A stretch of DNA of 64,000 bases from an uncultured Chlorobiaceae bacterium (GTDB lineage Bacteria > Bacteroidota > Chlorobiia > Chlorobiales > Chlorobiaceae): the NCBI GenBank assembly GCA_903866255.1, contig CAIPMW010000055.1, positions 1 through 64,000 on the forward strand, given 5' to 3'. This document shows positions 19,429-29,458 of the stretch, in pieces. The position numbers and the translations under genes are program-made. Within the stretch, counting starts at the first letter, position 1, and the number at the start of each line of letters is the position of its first letter. The notes beneath the pieces were generated by a model. It searched no databases. It was not told the origin of the DNA and was given only the letters and a program-made list of their open reading frames with translations.

Positions 19429-20379
19429 TTATATTTCTCTTTCCAAATTCTTAGCCACCGCCCGCGAATTGCGTTTGAGCCGTCGAAGCCCGATGCGGAA
19501 TATCGGGGTTCCATAAAACAGCTCCCGAAATCCTGATTTGGTGAGGTGCAGTACTCTCTCTGTCGACATGTTCAGCAGTTCATCTCGCACGTTGAAGGCA
19601 TCATTTACGGGGATACTTGCTTGCTGGTTATAGGGGCAAACCTCCTGGCAGAGATCGCACCCGAACATCCAGTCGCCAATCATGGCAGCCTCCTCTGCTG
19701 TAAATTCCCGTTTCAGCTCAGTCGTCAAGTACGAGATGCATTTCGAGGCATCAATTTTTCCTGATTCCATCAGTGCACCAGTAGGGCAACGGGCAAGGCA
19801 ATCACCACAGCTTCCACAGTAATTGGGAAGAGTCAATTTAGTTGACACTATTTCCCTGTCAAGAAGTATCTCTCCAAGAAAAACATAGGAGCCAGCCGAT
19901 GGCACCTTGAGAAGGGTGTTCTTTCCTGTTTTTCCAATGCCCGCCTCCTCGGCCAAGTTTTTTTCAAGGAGCGGTGAGCTGTCCACAGCAATAAGAGCAC
20001 GAAGAGGTTCGCCCACAAGTATCTTAATCTCAGCAAGCAGCTTTTCAAGTTGTGATTTGACAACAGTGTGGTAGTCGTCAATGAGAGCATATTTCGAGAT
20101 TTTCGGGAAGCCGGCCTGACGATCAACAGGGAAATTATAGCACATTGCGGTCGAAATGATCGTCCGCAACCCAGGAAGCAGCAGTGATGGATTGGCTCGC
20201 TCTTCCATCCCGGTTTCTAGGTAATGCATCTCGCCATTTCGATGCTCCTCAATCATGGCTGTGGCACGCTGTATGGCAAGTGGCTGTGGTACAGGAGCTG
20301 AAAAACCAATGGCAGCAAATCCCAACTGCGCAGCCACTTTCCGGATTTGAGGGGCAAGATTGGTGGCATGGTCAGTCAT
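19429..20379 (-). CDS. queG: Epoxyqueuosine reductase
   Basis: NYCGSCGDCLARCPTGAL and FGCDLCQEVCPYN ferredoxin motifs; start at MTDHATNL. Confidence 0.93.
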   Translation of the reverse strand: MTDHATNLAPQIRKVAAQLGFAAIGFSAPVPQPLAIQRATAMIEEHRNGEMHYLETGMEERANPSLLLPGLRTIISTAMCYNFPVDRQAGFPKISKYALIDDYHTVVKSQLEKLLAEIKILVGEPLRALIAVDSSPLLEKNLAEEAGIGKTGKNTLLKVPSAGSYVFLGEILLDREIVSTKLTLPNYCGSCGDCLARCPTGALMESGKIDASKCISYLTTELKREFTAEEAAMIGDWMFGCDLCQEVCPYNQQASIPVNDAFNVRDELLNMSTERVLHLTKSGFRELFYGTPIFRIGLRRLKRNSRAVAKNLEREI

Positions 20380-20432
20380 GGTTGTGTGCGGCTTTATTGA
20401 CGAGTTGATCTGACGTGCAGGGGAGCCAATGG

Positions 20433-21587
20433 TTACTCTGTTTGCCTGGGTTGCAAGCCAAGACATTGGATGACGGTGTTATGGAGTAATGGGCGGAATT
20501 TGCGGATCCTGATGTTATCTGCTGTCGGATAGACCCTGTTGCTGAGGAGAATAACGGCAAGCTCCTTTTCCGGGTCAATCCACAGGCTTGTTCCGGTGAA
20601 GCCGAGATGGCCGTAGGAGGAGTTTGAAAAATAGTCTCCCGCTGAAGAGTGGCCATCGGGTGAGCGCAGATCCCATCCCAATGCCCTTGGTGAGTTGTTT
20701 CGTGAGAGAAATGTTCTGAGAGTCGATTTCTGGAAATAGAGGTGGCTATGTATGGTTCCACTCTGCATCAGCATGGCTGTCATGCGGAGAAGGTCGCCTG
20801 TTGTGGAGTATAATCCTGCATGTCCGGCAACGCCACCAAGAAGCGCGGCATTCTGGTCGTTGACCAGCGGACGTGGAGAGGTAAATGGCCAGAAGGTATC
20901 TTTGTCTACAGGGGCAATTCTCGATAACAGCGATGGTGGAGGAGTGAACATGGTTGATCTCATCCGGAGCGGTGTGCCAAAGCGCTCCTGAAAGTTTGAA
21001 GCGAGTGATTTGCCTGTTATGGTTTCAACGATTTTCCCAAGCAACATGAAGCCGAGATCGCTGTAGAGGGTTGTTTTTCCTGGCGGAGAGAGCAGGGTAT
21101 CCGAAGCAATGGCGCTGAAAAGTGCTGCGGGTGTGGCACACCTTTGTGCAAAAAATGAGTGGGCTCTCAAGCCTGAGGTGTGGCGCAGCAGATGCTCAAT
21201 GGTGACATGTTGTTTCCCGTTTTTTCCAAAATCCGGAAGGTACGTTTCTACTGGTGCCTGGAGGGAGAGAGAATCACGTTCAACAAGCTGCATGATAATG
21301 CTTGTCGTGGCGACAGCTTTTGTCAGCGAAGCAAGATCGTAGATGGTTGTCGTATCAACAGGAGTGCTGTCGGGAGTATACGTCAATCTGCCAAATGCTT
21401 TGTGAAAAACAGTTTTGCCTTTGTATATCACAGCCACACTTGCACCTGGAAATACAGAGTCCTCTACGGCTTTTTCAATAACAGTCTCAAGTGGCTTGAA
21501 ATTACCCGCAAGCGCATTTGTCGGGATCGCCGTGCTTAACCCGATGCAGAGCATGGCTGATGCTATAACACAGTAAAGCAATGGCAT
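20433..21587 (-). CDS. Serine hydrolase of the beta-lactamase / penicillin-binding protein class C type (secreted)
   Basis: Signal peptide; SxxK motif 'ASLTKAVATT', YSDLGFMLLG, HTSGL. Confidence 0.88.
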   Translation of the reverse strand: MPLLYCVIASAMLCIGLSTAIPTNALAGNFKPLETVIEKAVEDSVFPGASVAVIYKGKTVFHKAFGRLTYTPDSTPVDTTTIYDLASLTKAVATTSIIMQLVERDSLSLQAPVETYLPDFGKNGKQHVTIEHLLRHTSGLRAHSFFAQRCATPAALFSAIASDTLLSPPGKTTLYSDLGFMLLGKIVETITGKSLASNFQERFGTPLRMRSTMFTPPPSLLSRIAPVDKDTFWPFTSPRPLVNDQNAALLGGVAGHAGLYSTTGDLLRMTAMLMQSGTIHSHLYFQKSTLRTFLSRNNSPRALGWDLRSPDGHSSAGDYFSNSSYGHLGFTGTSLWIDPEKELAVILLSNRVYPTADNIRIRKFRPLLHNTVIQCLGLQPRQTE

Positions 21588-21597
21588 CAGTCATCCT

Positions 21598-22476
21598 TTA
21601 AAAGAGCGAGAACTTGACATATCGTTTCGGGTGCGTTTTGAGATCGACGAGCAGAGAATCGAGTGAAGAGAGTGTTCGTGACAGGTTATTATAGAGCGCC
21701 GGATTGGAGGAAAGCTGACCCAGCGTCCCTTTTTCATTGTTCAGTTTGTTGATCAACAATTCTGTTTTTGCGGCGGTCTGATTAAGCTTTTCGAGAGTTT
21801 CTGTTGTATTTTTTGCCATCGACTTGTCATTGAGAAGCTTCGGCAAGAGGCCCTCTCCTCGTGATGCTTTTTGTGAGAGCGTTGAGAGTTCGGCGGATGT
21901 GGTTTTCAGGCTGGTTACTGTTTCCGCAAGCTCTTTTCCCATTCGCTTGTCTGTGAGAAGTTTACCTGCAATTCCCTGCCCATTGTTCAAATGATCAAGG
22001 AGTTCATTGATGTTATCAAAGGCTTTATTGGCGCTGGCAGTAAGGTTGGCCATGCCCTCTTCAGTAGCAAGGGGAATAAAATCACCCTCTTTGACAGCGG
22101 GTCCATTTCCCGATACAATATCAACATATTTGTCGCCCAGTACGCCAAGGGATTTGATGGTGGCCTTGGCATCTTTTGTGACGAGGGGCGCAAACTCTTC
22201 TTTCAGTTTCAGCTCGGCGACCACAAAGAGTGAATCGTGGTTTTTGACAAAGTTCATTTTTGAGACAGTGCCTATTTTTTTGCCCGAGACAGAGACAAAA
22301 TTGTTCTCTGCAAGGCCTTGCACATCCCTGGAAAGTATTTTTACAGTTGTTGTTCCGGAAAAAAGATTGGTATTTTTACCGATAACCAGTCCGAGCCAAG
22401 CGGCAAAACCGATGCCGAAAATGAAAAATATTCCAGTTTTCAGATCGCTCCATTTCAAAGCGTTCGGATTTTTCAT
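21598..22476 (-). CDS. mlaD: MlaD/MCE-domain lipid transport protein
   Basis: MKNPNALKWSDLKTGIFFIFGIGFAAWLGLVIG followed by MCE domain 'LSRDVQGLAENNFVSVSGKKIGTVSKMNF'. Confidence 0.85.
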   Translation of the reverse strand: MKNPNALKWSDLKTGIFFIFGIGFAAWLGLVIGKNTNLFSGTTTVKILSRDVQGLAENNFVSVSGKKIGTVSKMNFVKNHDSLFVVAELKLKEEFAPLVTKDAKATIKSLGVLGDKYVDIVSGNGPAVKEGDFIPLATEEGMANLTASANKAFDNINELLDHLNNGQGIAGKLLTDKRMGKELAETVTSLKTTSAELSTLSQKASRGEGLLPKLLNDKSMAKNTTETLEKLNQTAAKTELLINKLNNEKGTLGQLSSNPALYNNLSRTLSSLDSLLVDLKTHPKRYVKFSLF

Positions 22477-22501
22477 ACAGGTAAAGGAGCTTAAATGAGC
22501 G

Positions 22502-23236
22502 TTATAATTCAAGAATTTTGTCGGAAAGAATCGAACGTATAAACGGATGCGTCGCATCGTGAAGTTTTTCGGTCACATCGTCGAAAATGATTTCGCCTTT
22601 GTAGAGAACGGCAACTGAGTCTGCGACATTGAAGACATCATCAATAATATGGGTAACAATAACAGCGCCAAGGTTGTTATTGTTGCGAAGCGAGCTGATG
22701 AGCGAGAGAATTTTTTTTGAACTGACCGGGTCAAGCCCGGCAGTTGGTTCATCAAAGAGGATCATGTGTGGCTTGAAGATCATCGCTCTTCCTATGGCGA
22801 CTCTGCGGCGCATGCCGCCACTCAGGCTTTCGGGAAGCTGCTCTTCGTAGCCATCAAGTCCTGCGAACTGGATCTGTTCTGTGACTCTCCGGCTTATCTC
22901 TTCCTCTGGCAGTTTCATGTTTTCACGAAGAAAAAAACCAAGATTCTGGCTTATGGTCATGGAGTCAAAAAGTGCATTTCCCTGAAAAACCATGCCCATT
23001 TTTCTTCGAATAGCATAAAGGCTGGTCTCCTTCATGTTGGTAATGTCGGTTCCGTCAACGATTATCTGCCCGTTGTTCGGCTTGATAAGGCCAAGCATCA
23101 GTTTGAGAATGGTGCTTTTTCCAACACCGCTTGGACCAAGGATTGCCTTGATGGTGTTGTCCTTGATGGTTAGTGAGACGTTTTTGAGTATTTCCCTTTC
23201 GCCATATTTGAGACCGACCTGTCGTAGTTCAATCAT
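22502..23236 (-). CDS. mlaF: MlaF-type ABC transporter ATP-binding protein
   Basis: Walker A GPSGVGKST, signature LSGGMRRR, Walker B MILFDEPTAGLDP. Confidence 0.93.
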   Translation of the reverse strand: MIELRQVGLKYGEREILKNVSLTIKDNTIKAILGPSGVGKSTILKLMLGLIKPNNGQIIVDGTDITNMKETSLYAIRRKMGMVFQGNALFDSMTISQNLGFFLRENMKLPEEEISRRVTEQIQFAGLDGYEEQLPESLSGGMRRRVAIGRAMIFKPHMILFDEPTAGLDPVSSKKILSLISSLRNNNNLGAVIVTHIIDDVFNVADSVAVLYKGEIIFDDVTEKLHDATHPFIRSILSDKILEL

Positions 23237-23240
23237 TTGT

Positions 23241-24059
23241 TCACATGTTTTCCAGCACTATCTTTGAAACGTAGAAATTGGCAATCAGCACAAGTCCTGA
23301 TGAAACAACAATGCCTTTAATGGTTGAACGCCCGACACCGGATGTTCCACCTCTTGCCGAAAAACCGTTGAAGCTGCTGACAAGCGTTATAATGATGGCA
23401 AAAACGGGGGCCTTAAGAAACCCGACGACAAAGTCTTTGGCAACAAGTCGGGGATAGACTGCGTTCCAGAATATTCCAGGATCAAGCCGATGATAGTGCT
23501 CGGCCATGTATGCAGCGCTCTGCAGGCCGGCAAAGTCCGAGAAAGCAGTTAAAGGAAGAAACATGATAAGCGCGGCGACAAGTCGGGGTGTGACAAGTTT
23601 TGCAACAGGATCAGTACCGAAAGCGCGAAGCGCGTCAATTTGCTCAGATATCTGCATGGCTCCAAGCTCGGCACCGTTTCTTGAACCGAATCGTGCGGAG
23701 AGCATGAGACCCATAAGAAGAGGTCCGAGTTCACGGATCACTGACAGCGCTGTTGATCGTCCCAGCATGGTTTTTGCTCCAAAATCTTCAAGCAGGTTGC
23801 CTACCTCAATGGCCAAAAGAGCGCCGATAGAGACAGCACTGACCAGCACAATAGGCAGGGAGTCGGCGCCGCAAATTTTGGCCTGATCAAGAACGTCCCG
23901 CCAATATTGTTTTGCCTTCGGAATAGCGACAAAGGCTCTGATCGAAAACCAGAAAAACTCCTGCATGGTGAAGAAAAAAACCTTCATTTTAAGGAGGAGC
24001 TTTTCTTGAAGAGCCCGAGTGAACGCCATGGCAGCGGCGGGAGAACGTTGATTTTTCAT
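23241..24059 (-). CDS. mlaE: MlaE-type ABC transporter permease
   Basis: MlaE family: 'AIEVGNLLEDFGAKTMLGRSTALSVIRELGPLLMGLMLSARFGSRNGAELGAMQISEQIDAL'; ATG 24059 overlaps the upstream stop. Confidence 0.92.
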   Translation of the reverse strand: MKNQRSPAAAMAFTRALQEKLLLKMKVFFFTMQEFFWFSIRAFVAIPKAKQYWRDVLDQAKICGADSLPIVLVSAVSIGALLAIEVGNLLEDFGAKTMLGRSTALSVIRELGPLLMGLMLSARFGSRNGAELGAMQISEQIDALRAFGTDPVAKLVTPRLVAALIMFLPLTAFSDFAGLQSAAYMAEHYHRLDPGIFWNAVYPRLVAKDFVVGFLKAPVFAIIITLVSSFNGFSARGGTSGVGRSTIKGIVVSSGLVLIANFYVSKIVLENM

Positions 24060-24916
24060 GCGTGCAAAAGTCGACTTTTCATTTTTGCGACCCACTCGCA
24101 GGGGATAGTGACTTTGCCGAAGATATCGTCATCGCGTTCTCTCATGCCATGATAGTCTGAACCACCTGAAAAAAGCAGAAAGTACTCATTGGCAATTTCG
24201 CGGTAATAATTCTGCCTGTAGGTGTCGTGAGAAGGATGCACAATTTCAATACCATCAAGTCCAAACGTAATTAACTGTTTCAGTGTCTCATCGGAAACAT
24301 TCTGGGCTGGATGAGCGAGAAACGAAAGCCCCGAGGCCTTATTAATGAGGCTTATGACATCAGCGGGATGTGTTTCAATACTTTTTACGTAGGCAGGACT
24401 GTGTGAACCGAGGTATTTGCTGAATGCTTCGCTGAAGCTTTTCACATAGCCGACGTCCTGAAGTACTGCGGCAATGTGGGGCCGTCCAACACTTCCATTC
24501 TGAGCTTTGACGATTATCTGCTCAATCCCGATTTTTACACCCATTTTGGCAAGTTTACTCACCATCCGTTCAGCCCTTTCCGTCCGCAGATGACGGCAGT
24601 GGTCCAAGTATCCTTTCAGCTCAGAATGCTGAAAATCAAAAAAATAACCCAGGACATGAATGTCATATCCCTTGTAGGTTGAGCTCATCTCTACACCAGG
24701 AATAAGCTCAATACCCCTCTCGAAGGCTAATGGCTTTGCTTCGTCAATACCTAAAACAGAATCATGGTCAGTAATGCTGATGGCCTTTAATCCGGCAAGT
24801 GCTGCTTTTTTAACAATTTCTGCCGGTGTAAAGATTCCGTCGGAACATTTTGTATGAATGTGTAAGTCTGCTTTTTCAAAGCCATTATACCCTACGCTCG
24901 ACAAGCTGTACGGCAC
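24056..24916 (-). CDS. PHP-domain phosphoesterase
   Basis: KADLHIHTKCSDGIFTPAEIVKKAALAGLKAISITDHDSVLGIDEA, SGGSDYHG. Confidence 0.93.
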   Translation of the reverse strand: MPYSLSSVGYNGFEKADLHIHTKCSDGIFTPAEIVKKAALAGLKAISITDHDSVLGIDEAKPLAFERGIELIPGVEMSSTYKGYDIHVLGYFFDFQHSELKGYLDHCRHLRTERAERMVSKLAKMGVKIGIEQIIVKAQNGSVGRPHIAAVLQDVGYVKSFSEAFSKYLGSHSPAYVKSIETHPADVISLINKASGLSFLAHPAQNVSDETLKQLITFGLDGIEIVHPSHDTYRQNYYREIANEYFLLFSGGSDYHGMRERDDDIFGKVTIPCEWVAKMKSRLLHA

Positions 24917-25034
24917 GGCTGAATGATTAAATAGTTAATTTTGCTCTTACTATATAATAAGAAAATTTTTTCGGCTGGTTCTCAGAAAACAGAATTATTT
25001 TTCAGACAAAGAAGTTGCCTTGTGGTGTTATTGC

Positions 25035-25883
25035 TTATGGTAGCAGGTATCCTGTAAAAACGAGGTAAAGAATGGTCGCTCCCGCCAACAGTCTGTAGAT
25101 AATAAAGATGGTTGTTGTGTTCTCTTTGAGGTAGTTGAGCAGGAAGGCGATTGATGCGTAACCCACAAGAGCAGCGGCAACGGTTGCTACCGCAATATTG
25201 GTTGCGCTTTCAGAAGAGGCAGTGATGCTGCCCCATGTTTTATAGAGCTGCAGGAGTGCTGCGGCCAATACTGACGGGAGTGAGAGTAGAAATGAAAAAC
25301 GGGCTGCGGCTTCACGGGAAAGATTCATCAAAAGTCCACCGGTTATGGTTACTCCAGAGCGTGAGGAGCCTGGTATGAGAGCGATGCTTTGCGCAAGGCC
25401 GATCAGCAGGGCCTCTTTCCACCCAATATTCTCCATTGATTTCAGTGAAAGCCCCTTTTGCAGCCGTTTTTTTATTTTTTGTTCCGCCAGGGAGAGGATG
25501 ATGGCCAGACCAATAAGTGCACCGCTGATCCAGTAGAGCGAACGGAGGCTGCTTTCAATCTCTGATTTGAACAGCAGACCGAATATGACAATCGGGAGGG
25601 TTCCTGCAGCAATCATCCATCCCATTTTTGCTTCAGCAGTACCGAAGGGTTTACCTTTTACAATGCCATCAAGCACGCCTCGGCCAATGACAAAAATATC
25701 CTTTCGGAAATAGAGCATGACTGCGAAAAGCGTTCCGATCTGTACAATGGCGGTGAACGCTGCTCCCGGATCACTCCATCCCATCAGAGCCGGAATAATT
25801 CTGAGATGTGCCGAACTGCTGATCGGCAGAAATTCCGTCAAACCCTGAACAATACCAAGAAGAATTGCTTCAATATGGGTCAT
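25035..25883 (-). CDS. uppP: Undecaprenyl-diphosphatase
   Basis: MTHIEAILLGIVQGLTEFLPISSSAHLRI, IPGSSRSGVTITGGL. Confidence 0.96.
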   Translation of the reverse strand: MTHIEAILLGIVQGLTEFLPISSSAHLRIIPALMGWSDPGAAFTAIVQIGTLFAVMLYFRKDIFVIGRGVLDGIVKGKPFGTAEAKMGWMIAAGTLPIVIFGLLFKSEIESSLRSLYWISGALIGLAIILSLAEQKIKKRLQKGLSLKSMENIGWKEALLIGLAQSIALIPGSSRSGVTITGGLLMNLSREAAARFSFLLSLPSVLAAALLQLYKTWGSITASSESATNIAVATVAAALVGYASIAFLLNYLKENTTTIFIIYRLLAGATILYLVFTGYLLP

Positions 25884-26587
25884 GCAAATTCGTTGTTGTT
25901 AGTTGGTAAAATGTCGTGTGTATCAAGAATATCCTGCAGGGCGACGAGGGCATTCTGGACAGCGAGGGCACGGTGGCTGAAGCTGTTTTTTTCAGCGCTG
26001 CTCATCTCGGCGTATGTTTTACCTGTAGACATGAGCAGGAATACCGGATCATATCCAAAGCCGTTATCTCCTTTTGGTTCTATCGTTATGGTGCCATGAA
26101 CAACTCCATCCTCCACCTTTTCAAACAGTCGCAAACCTTGTGGCGAAGGAAGAGCGCCTTTCAGGGCAATAACGCTTCTGAAGCGTGCGGCCCTGTTGGT
26201 TATGCTTTTCATGCAGTTGAGCAGGTGGTAGATATTGTCGACGCAGGTTGGTGTCTGTCCGTGCGGCATCGGGGCGTATCGTGCGGAATAAACGCCAGGA
26301 GCGCCATTGAGAAACTCAACCTCCAGACCGGTATCGTCGGCCAGTGCAATCATGAAGGGGAATCGTTCAGACAGAAGGTCAAAAATAGCCCTTGCTTTCA
26401 AGAGAGCGTTTCCCTCAAGCGTCTCTTCAGTCTCTTCAATCTCGACCTCCAATCCAAGCTCATCAAGCGAAAAAACTTTGAAAAAGGGCGAAATGTTTGC
26501 AAGCAGCGGGCGAAGTTCTCTGACCTTGTCGCGGTTGCCGGTTGCAAGGACGACGGCAATCTGGTTGCTGATAGCATTGTCACTCAT
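25880..26587 (-). CDS. rdgB: Non-canonical purine NTP pyrophosphatase (RdgB/HAM1)
   Basis: VLATGNRDKVRELRPLL, ADDTGLEVEFLNGAPGVYSARYA, FGYDPVF, EMSSAEKNSFSHRALA. Confidence 0.95.
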   Translation of the reverse strand: MSDNAISNQIAVVLATGNRDKVRELRPLLANISPFFKVFSLDELGLEVEIEETEETLEGNALLKARAIFDLLSERFPFMIALADDTGLEVEFLNGAPGVYSARYAPMPHGQTPTCVDNIYHLLNCMKSITNRAARFRSVIALKGALPSPQGLRLFEKVEDGVVHGTITIEPKGDNGFGYDPVFLLMSTGKTYAEMSSAEKNSFSHRALAVQNALVALQDILDTHDILPTNNNEFA

Positions 26588-26595
26588 GGAATTGG

Positions 26596-27303
26596 TTACT
26601 TGATGATTCGGAGCATCTCTTTGACAGCCTCTTCAAGGCCGGTGATGACGGCACGGGCGATAATTGCATGACCGATGCTCACCTCCTCAATTTCAGGAAT
26701 CTCCCTGAATGGCGTTATGTTGTGATAGTCAAGCCCGTGACCGGCGACAACCCTCAGTCCGAGGCCTTTTGCATAAGCTGCGGCTTCACGGATTCTGGTC
26801 AGCTCCAGTGCTTTTTCATCACCCTGTTTCAGTGCGTAGAGTCCGGTGTGTAGTTCCACAATATCAGCTCCAGCCTCTGAAGCCAGGTCAATGGCTTTTT
26901 TTTCGGGTTCAATAAAGACACTTGCTTCTATTCCTGCGGGTTTGAATGGTTTCAAAAATTCAACCAGTACGGTAAAATGGCGGGCAATGTCAAACCCCCC
27001 TTCCGTGGTGAGCTCCTCCCGTTTTTCAGGGACAAGGGTGATAAGCTCCGGTCTGGTTTTCAGGGCAATCTGTTGCAACTCTGTGGTCATTGCCATTTCC
27101 AGGTCAAGCTTGCTCTTCACCGCTTGACGAAGCCTTGCCAGATCGCTGTCCTTGATGTGGCGGCGATCTTCGCGCAGGTGGCAGACAATGCCTGCGGCAC
27201 CGTACCGTTCAGCAAGCAGGGCAGCTTCAACGGGGTCGGGCTCCTGCTCGCCTCTGGCGTTTCGTAACGTGGCAATATGATCAATATTGACGGCTAATCT
27301 CAT
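26596..27303 (-). CDS. pdxJ: Pyridoxine 5'-phosphate synthase
   Basis: [60 protein letters not shown]. Confidence 0.97.
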   Translation of the reverse strand: MRLAVNIDHIATLRNARGEQEPDPVEAALLAERYGAAGIVCHLREDRRHIKDSDLARLRQAVKSKLDLEMAMTTELQQIALKTRPELITLVPEKREELTTEGGFDIARHFTVLVEFLKPFKPAGIEASVFIEPEKKAIDLASEAGADIVELHTGLYALKQGDEKALELTRIREAAAYAKGLGLRVVAGHGLDYHNITPFREIPEIEEVSIGHAIIARAVITGLEEAVKEMLRIIK

Positions 27304-27598
27304 AAACGTGAAAATGGAACAATGGTGGATAAATTGGCAACCGCGTCAGTTTGTCTTTTCAGCAATCGACTTTTAACCGAAAGTAATAAAAAAAAGGTAG
27401 AATGGGCAAAAGTACAGTGCTGGCAGATTTTATAAGTTATTTTTGTGCTGTTGAGTACCTGAAAGGGCGGGTGTTGCCAATTACTTACTGGTGTGCGAAA
27501 GATATTTGCCAGGCTGAAGTAAACTGTGCAGGTTTCGCCTTTATTTTTTTCTTTATATTGTGACCCTGATTCCACAATGTTGATTAAAACATTATTAT

Positions 27599-28231
27599 AT
27601 GTCGAAGCAATGCAGGAGCTGTTCCGATGGGCTGACTGATCGCACTCGTTATGAGGAGGTGGTTCTTGATGTTATGCTCTACAGTGCACGTCTCAAGGAG
27701 GCTGTGGCGAGGCGGAACAGTGATGTTATTGTTGCTATGGCACGCATGATGACCGGGACGTTTGAGGAAGGCGGCAAGGTGCTTTTCTGTGGTAATGGTG
27801 GTAGTGCGGCAGATGCTCAGCATCTGGCAACTGAGCTGACTATTCGGTATCGCAGCAGTGTGGATCGTCCGGCGCTTCCGGCAATTGCCCTTTCTACAGA
27901 TACCTCAGCCTTGACGGCAGGTGCCAATGACCTTGGTTATGACGCTGTATTTGCCCGTCTTGTTGAGGCTTATGGTCGTGAACGGGATCTGCTGGTCGGG
28001 TTGTCTACCAGTGGCAACAGCAAGAGTGTGGTCAACGCACTCGAAGTAGCCAGGCGGCAAGGGATGAAAACATTTACTCTGCTTGGTGGTGACGGAGGGG
28101 TGTTGAAAGGGGTGGCTGATCTGGAAATAATTGTACCCCACTCAGGCTCTGCAGACCGGGTACAGGAGTGTCATATTACGATTGGCCATGTCCTTATTGA
28201 TCTTGTAGAGCGGATGCTTGGTTATTGTTAA
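27599..28231 (+). CDS. gmhA: Phosphoheptose isomerase (SIS domain)
   Basis: [41 protein letters not shown]. Confidence 0.9.
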   Translation: MSKQCRSCSDGLTDRTRYEEVVLDVMLYSARLKEAVARRNSDVIVAMARMMTGTFEEGGKVLFCGNGGSAADAQHLATELTIRYRSSVDRPALPAIALSTDTSALTAGANDLGYDAVFARLVEAYGRERDLLVGLSTSGNSKSVVNALEVARRQGMKTFTLLGGDGGVLKGVADLEIIVPHSGSADRVQECHITIGHVLIDLVERMLGYC

Positions 28232-28264
28232 TTTCGCTATAATAACTCAAAACGACTATTCTTT

Positions 28265-28732
28265 ATGCAGGTTAAGCAGATTGAGGGGGCGCTTGGTGCG
28301 CAAGATACAAGGTTTGCCCTGGTTGTTTCTCGCTTCAACGATTTTATTGGGCAGAAACTTGTTGAGGGTGCCATTGACTGTATTCTTCGCCATGGTGGAG
28401 CGGAGGAAAATATTACTATCTACCGTTGTCCCGGTGCTTTTGAACTGCCGATGGTGGCCAAAAAGGTTGCCCTCAGCGGCAAGTATGATGCCATTGTGAC
28501 GCTTGGCGCTATTATCAGGGGCTCTACTCCTCATTTTGATGTCATTGCTGCGGAAGCGACCAAAGGAATAGCCCAGGCTTCTCTTGATACCGGAGTACCG
28601 ATTGCTTTTGGTGTTCTTACCACTGAAAATATTGAGCAGGCAATTGAGCGTGCCGGAACAAAAGCCGGCAACAAGGGATTTGATGCTGCCATGACGGCCA
28701 TTGAAATGGTGAACCTTTACCGACAGATATAG
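28265..28732 (+). CDS. ribH: 6,7-dimethyl-8-ribityllumazine synthase
   Basis: [73 protein letters not shown]. Confidence 0.97.
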   Translation: MQVKQIEGALGAQDTRFALVVSRFNDFIGQKLVEGAIDCILRHGGAEENITIYRCPGAFELPMVAKKVALSGKYDAIVTLGAIIRGSTPHFDVIAAEATKGIAQASLDTGVPIAFGVLTTENIEQAIERAGTKAGNKGFDAAMTAIEMVNLYRQI

Positions 28733-29439
28733 TCGTTGCTGTAGTGATTGAAGTTGGCTGTGATCACCTCCGAGCAGGTGGCCATAAGAGCTTCAATGGT
28801 ATTGAAGGATGATGGGTCGATTGGTTTGTCGATGATCACCATGATTTTACCCTTGTTGATTTTCAGGCTCTTTTTTGGGGTGATCAGATGGCTGCCAATG
28901 ATGGTGACGGGGAGCACAGGGGTGTCGCCCTTTTGTGCAACGCGAAACGCGCCGCGCTTGAATGGAAGGAGTTCTCCTGTTGCGGATCGGGTGCCTTCTG
29001 GAAAAATATGGAGAGAATGGCCTCCCTTGAGTACCTCTATTGCTGCTGAAAGACTGTTCAGTGCATCCCTGTTTTGTCCCCGTTTGATCATCACATAACC
29101 AGCCTTTCTCAAAGCCCGGCCAAACAGTGGTATTTTGCCAAGTTCCTCTTTGGCCATAAAACGTAGGTTGAGCTTCATGGTGCCGAGTAGCAGTGGTATG
29201 TCGGCCATGCCGGCATGGTTGCTGAGGACAAGGTAGTGCTGATCGGGGTTGTAATTCTCTTCTCCGATAACCTCGATGGTTATTCTGAAGAGTCTTGCGC
29301 TGAGACGGCCCCACCATGCGGCTATTTTATAGAAGCTGTTGCCAAGGGGGTCAAAGATATTGAGCAAGAGGATCAACAGTATCCCGAAAAACGTGATCGG
29401 GATAAGGATGAAAAGAAATATCAGTGTTCTTAAGTTCAT
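28717..29439 (-). CDS. plsC: 1-acyl-sn-glycerol-3-phosphate acyltransferase
   Basis: [13 protein letters not shown] (NHxxxxD) and [20 protein letters not shown]. Confidence 0.92.
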   Translation of the reverse strand: MNLRTLIFLFILIPITFFGILLILLLNIFDPLGNSFYKIAAWWGRLSARLFRITIEVIGEENYNPDQHYLVLSNHAGMADIPLLLGTMKLNLRFMAKEELGKIPLFGRALRKAGYVMIKRGQNRDALNSLSAAIEVLKGGHSLHIFPEGTRSATGELLPFKRGAFRVAQKGDTPVLPVTIIGSHLITPKKSLKINKGKIMVIIDKPIDPSSFNTIEALMATCSEVITANFNHYSNDYICR

Positions 29440-29458
29440 TCGGCACGCTCATGCAGGA

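Noticed and set aside
27300-27575. 91-aa minus-strand ORF upstream of pdxJ
   Set aside because: No recognisable family; low-complexity translation of an intergenic promoter region.
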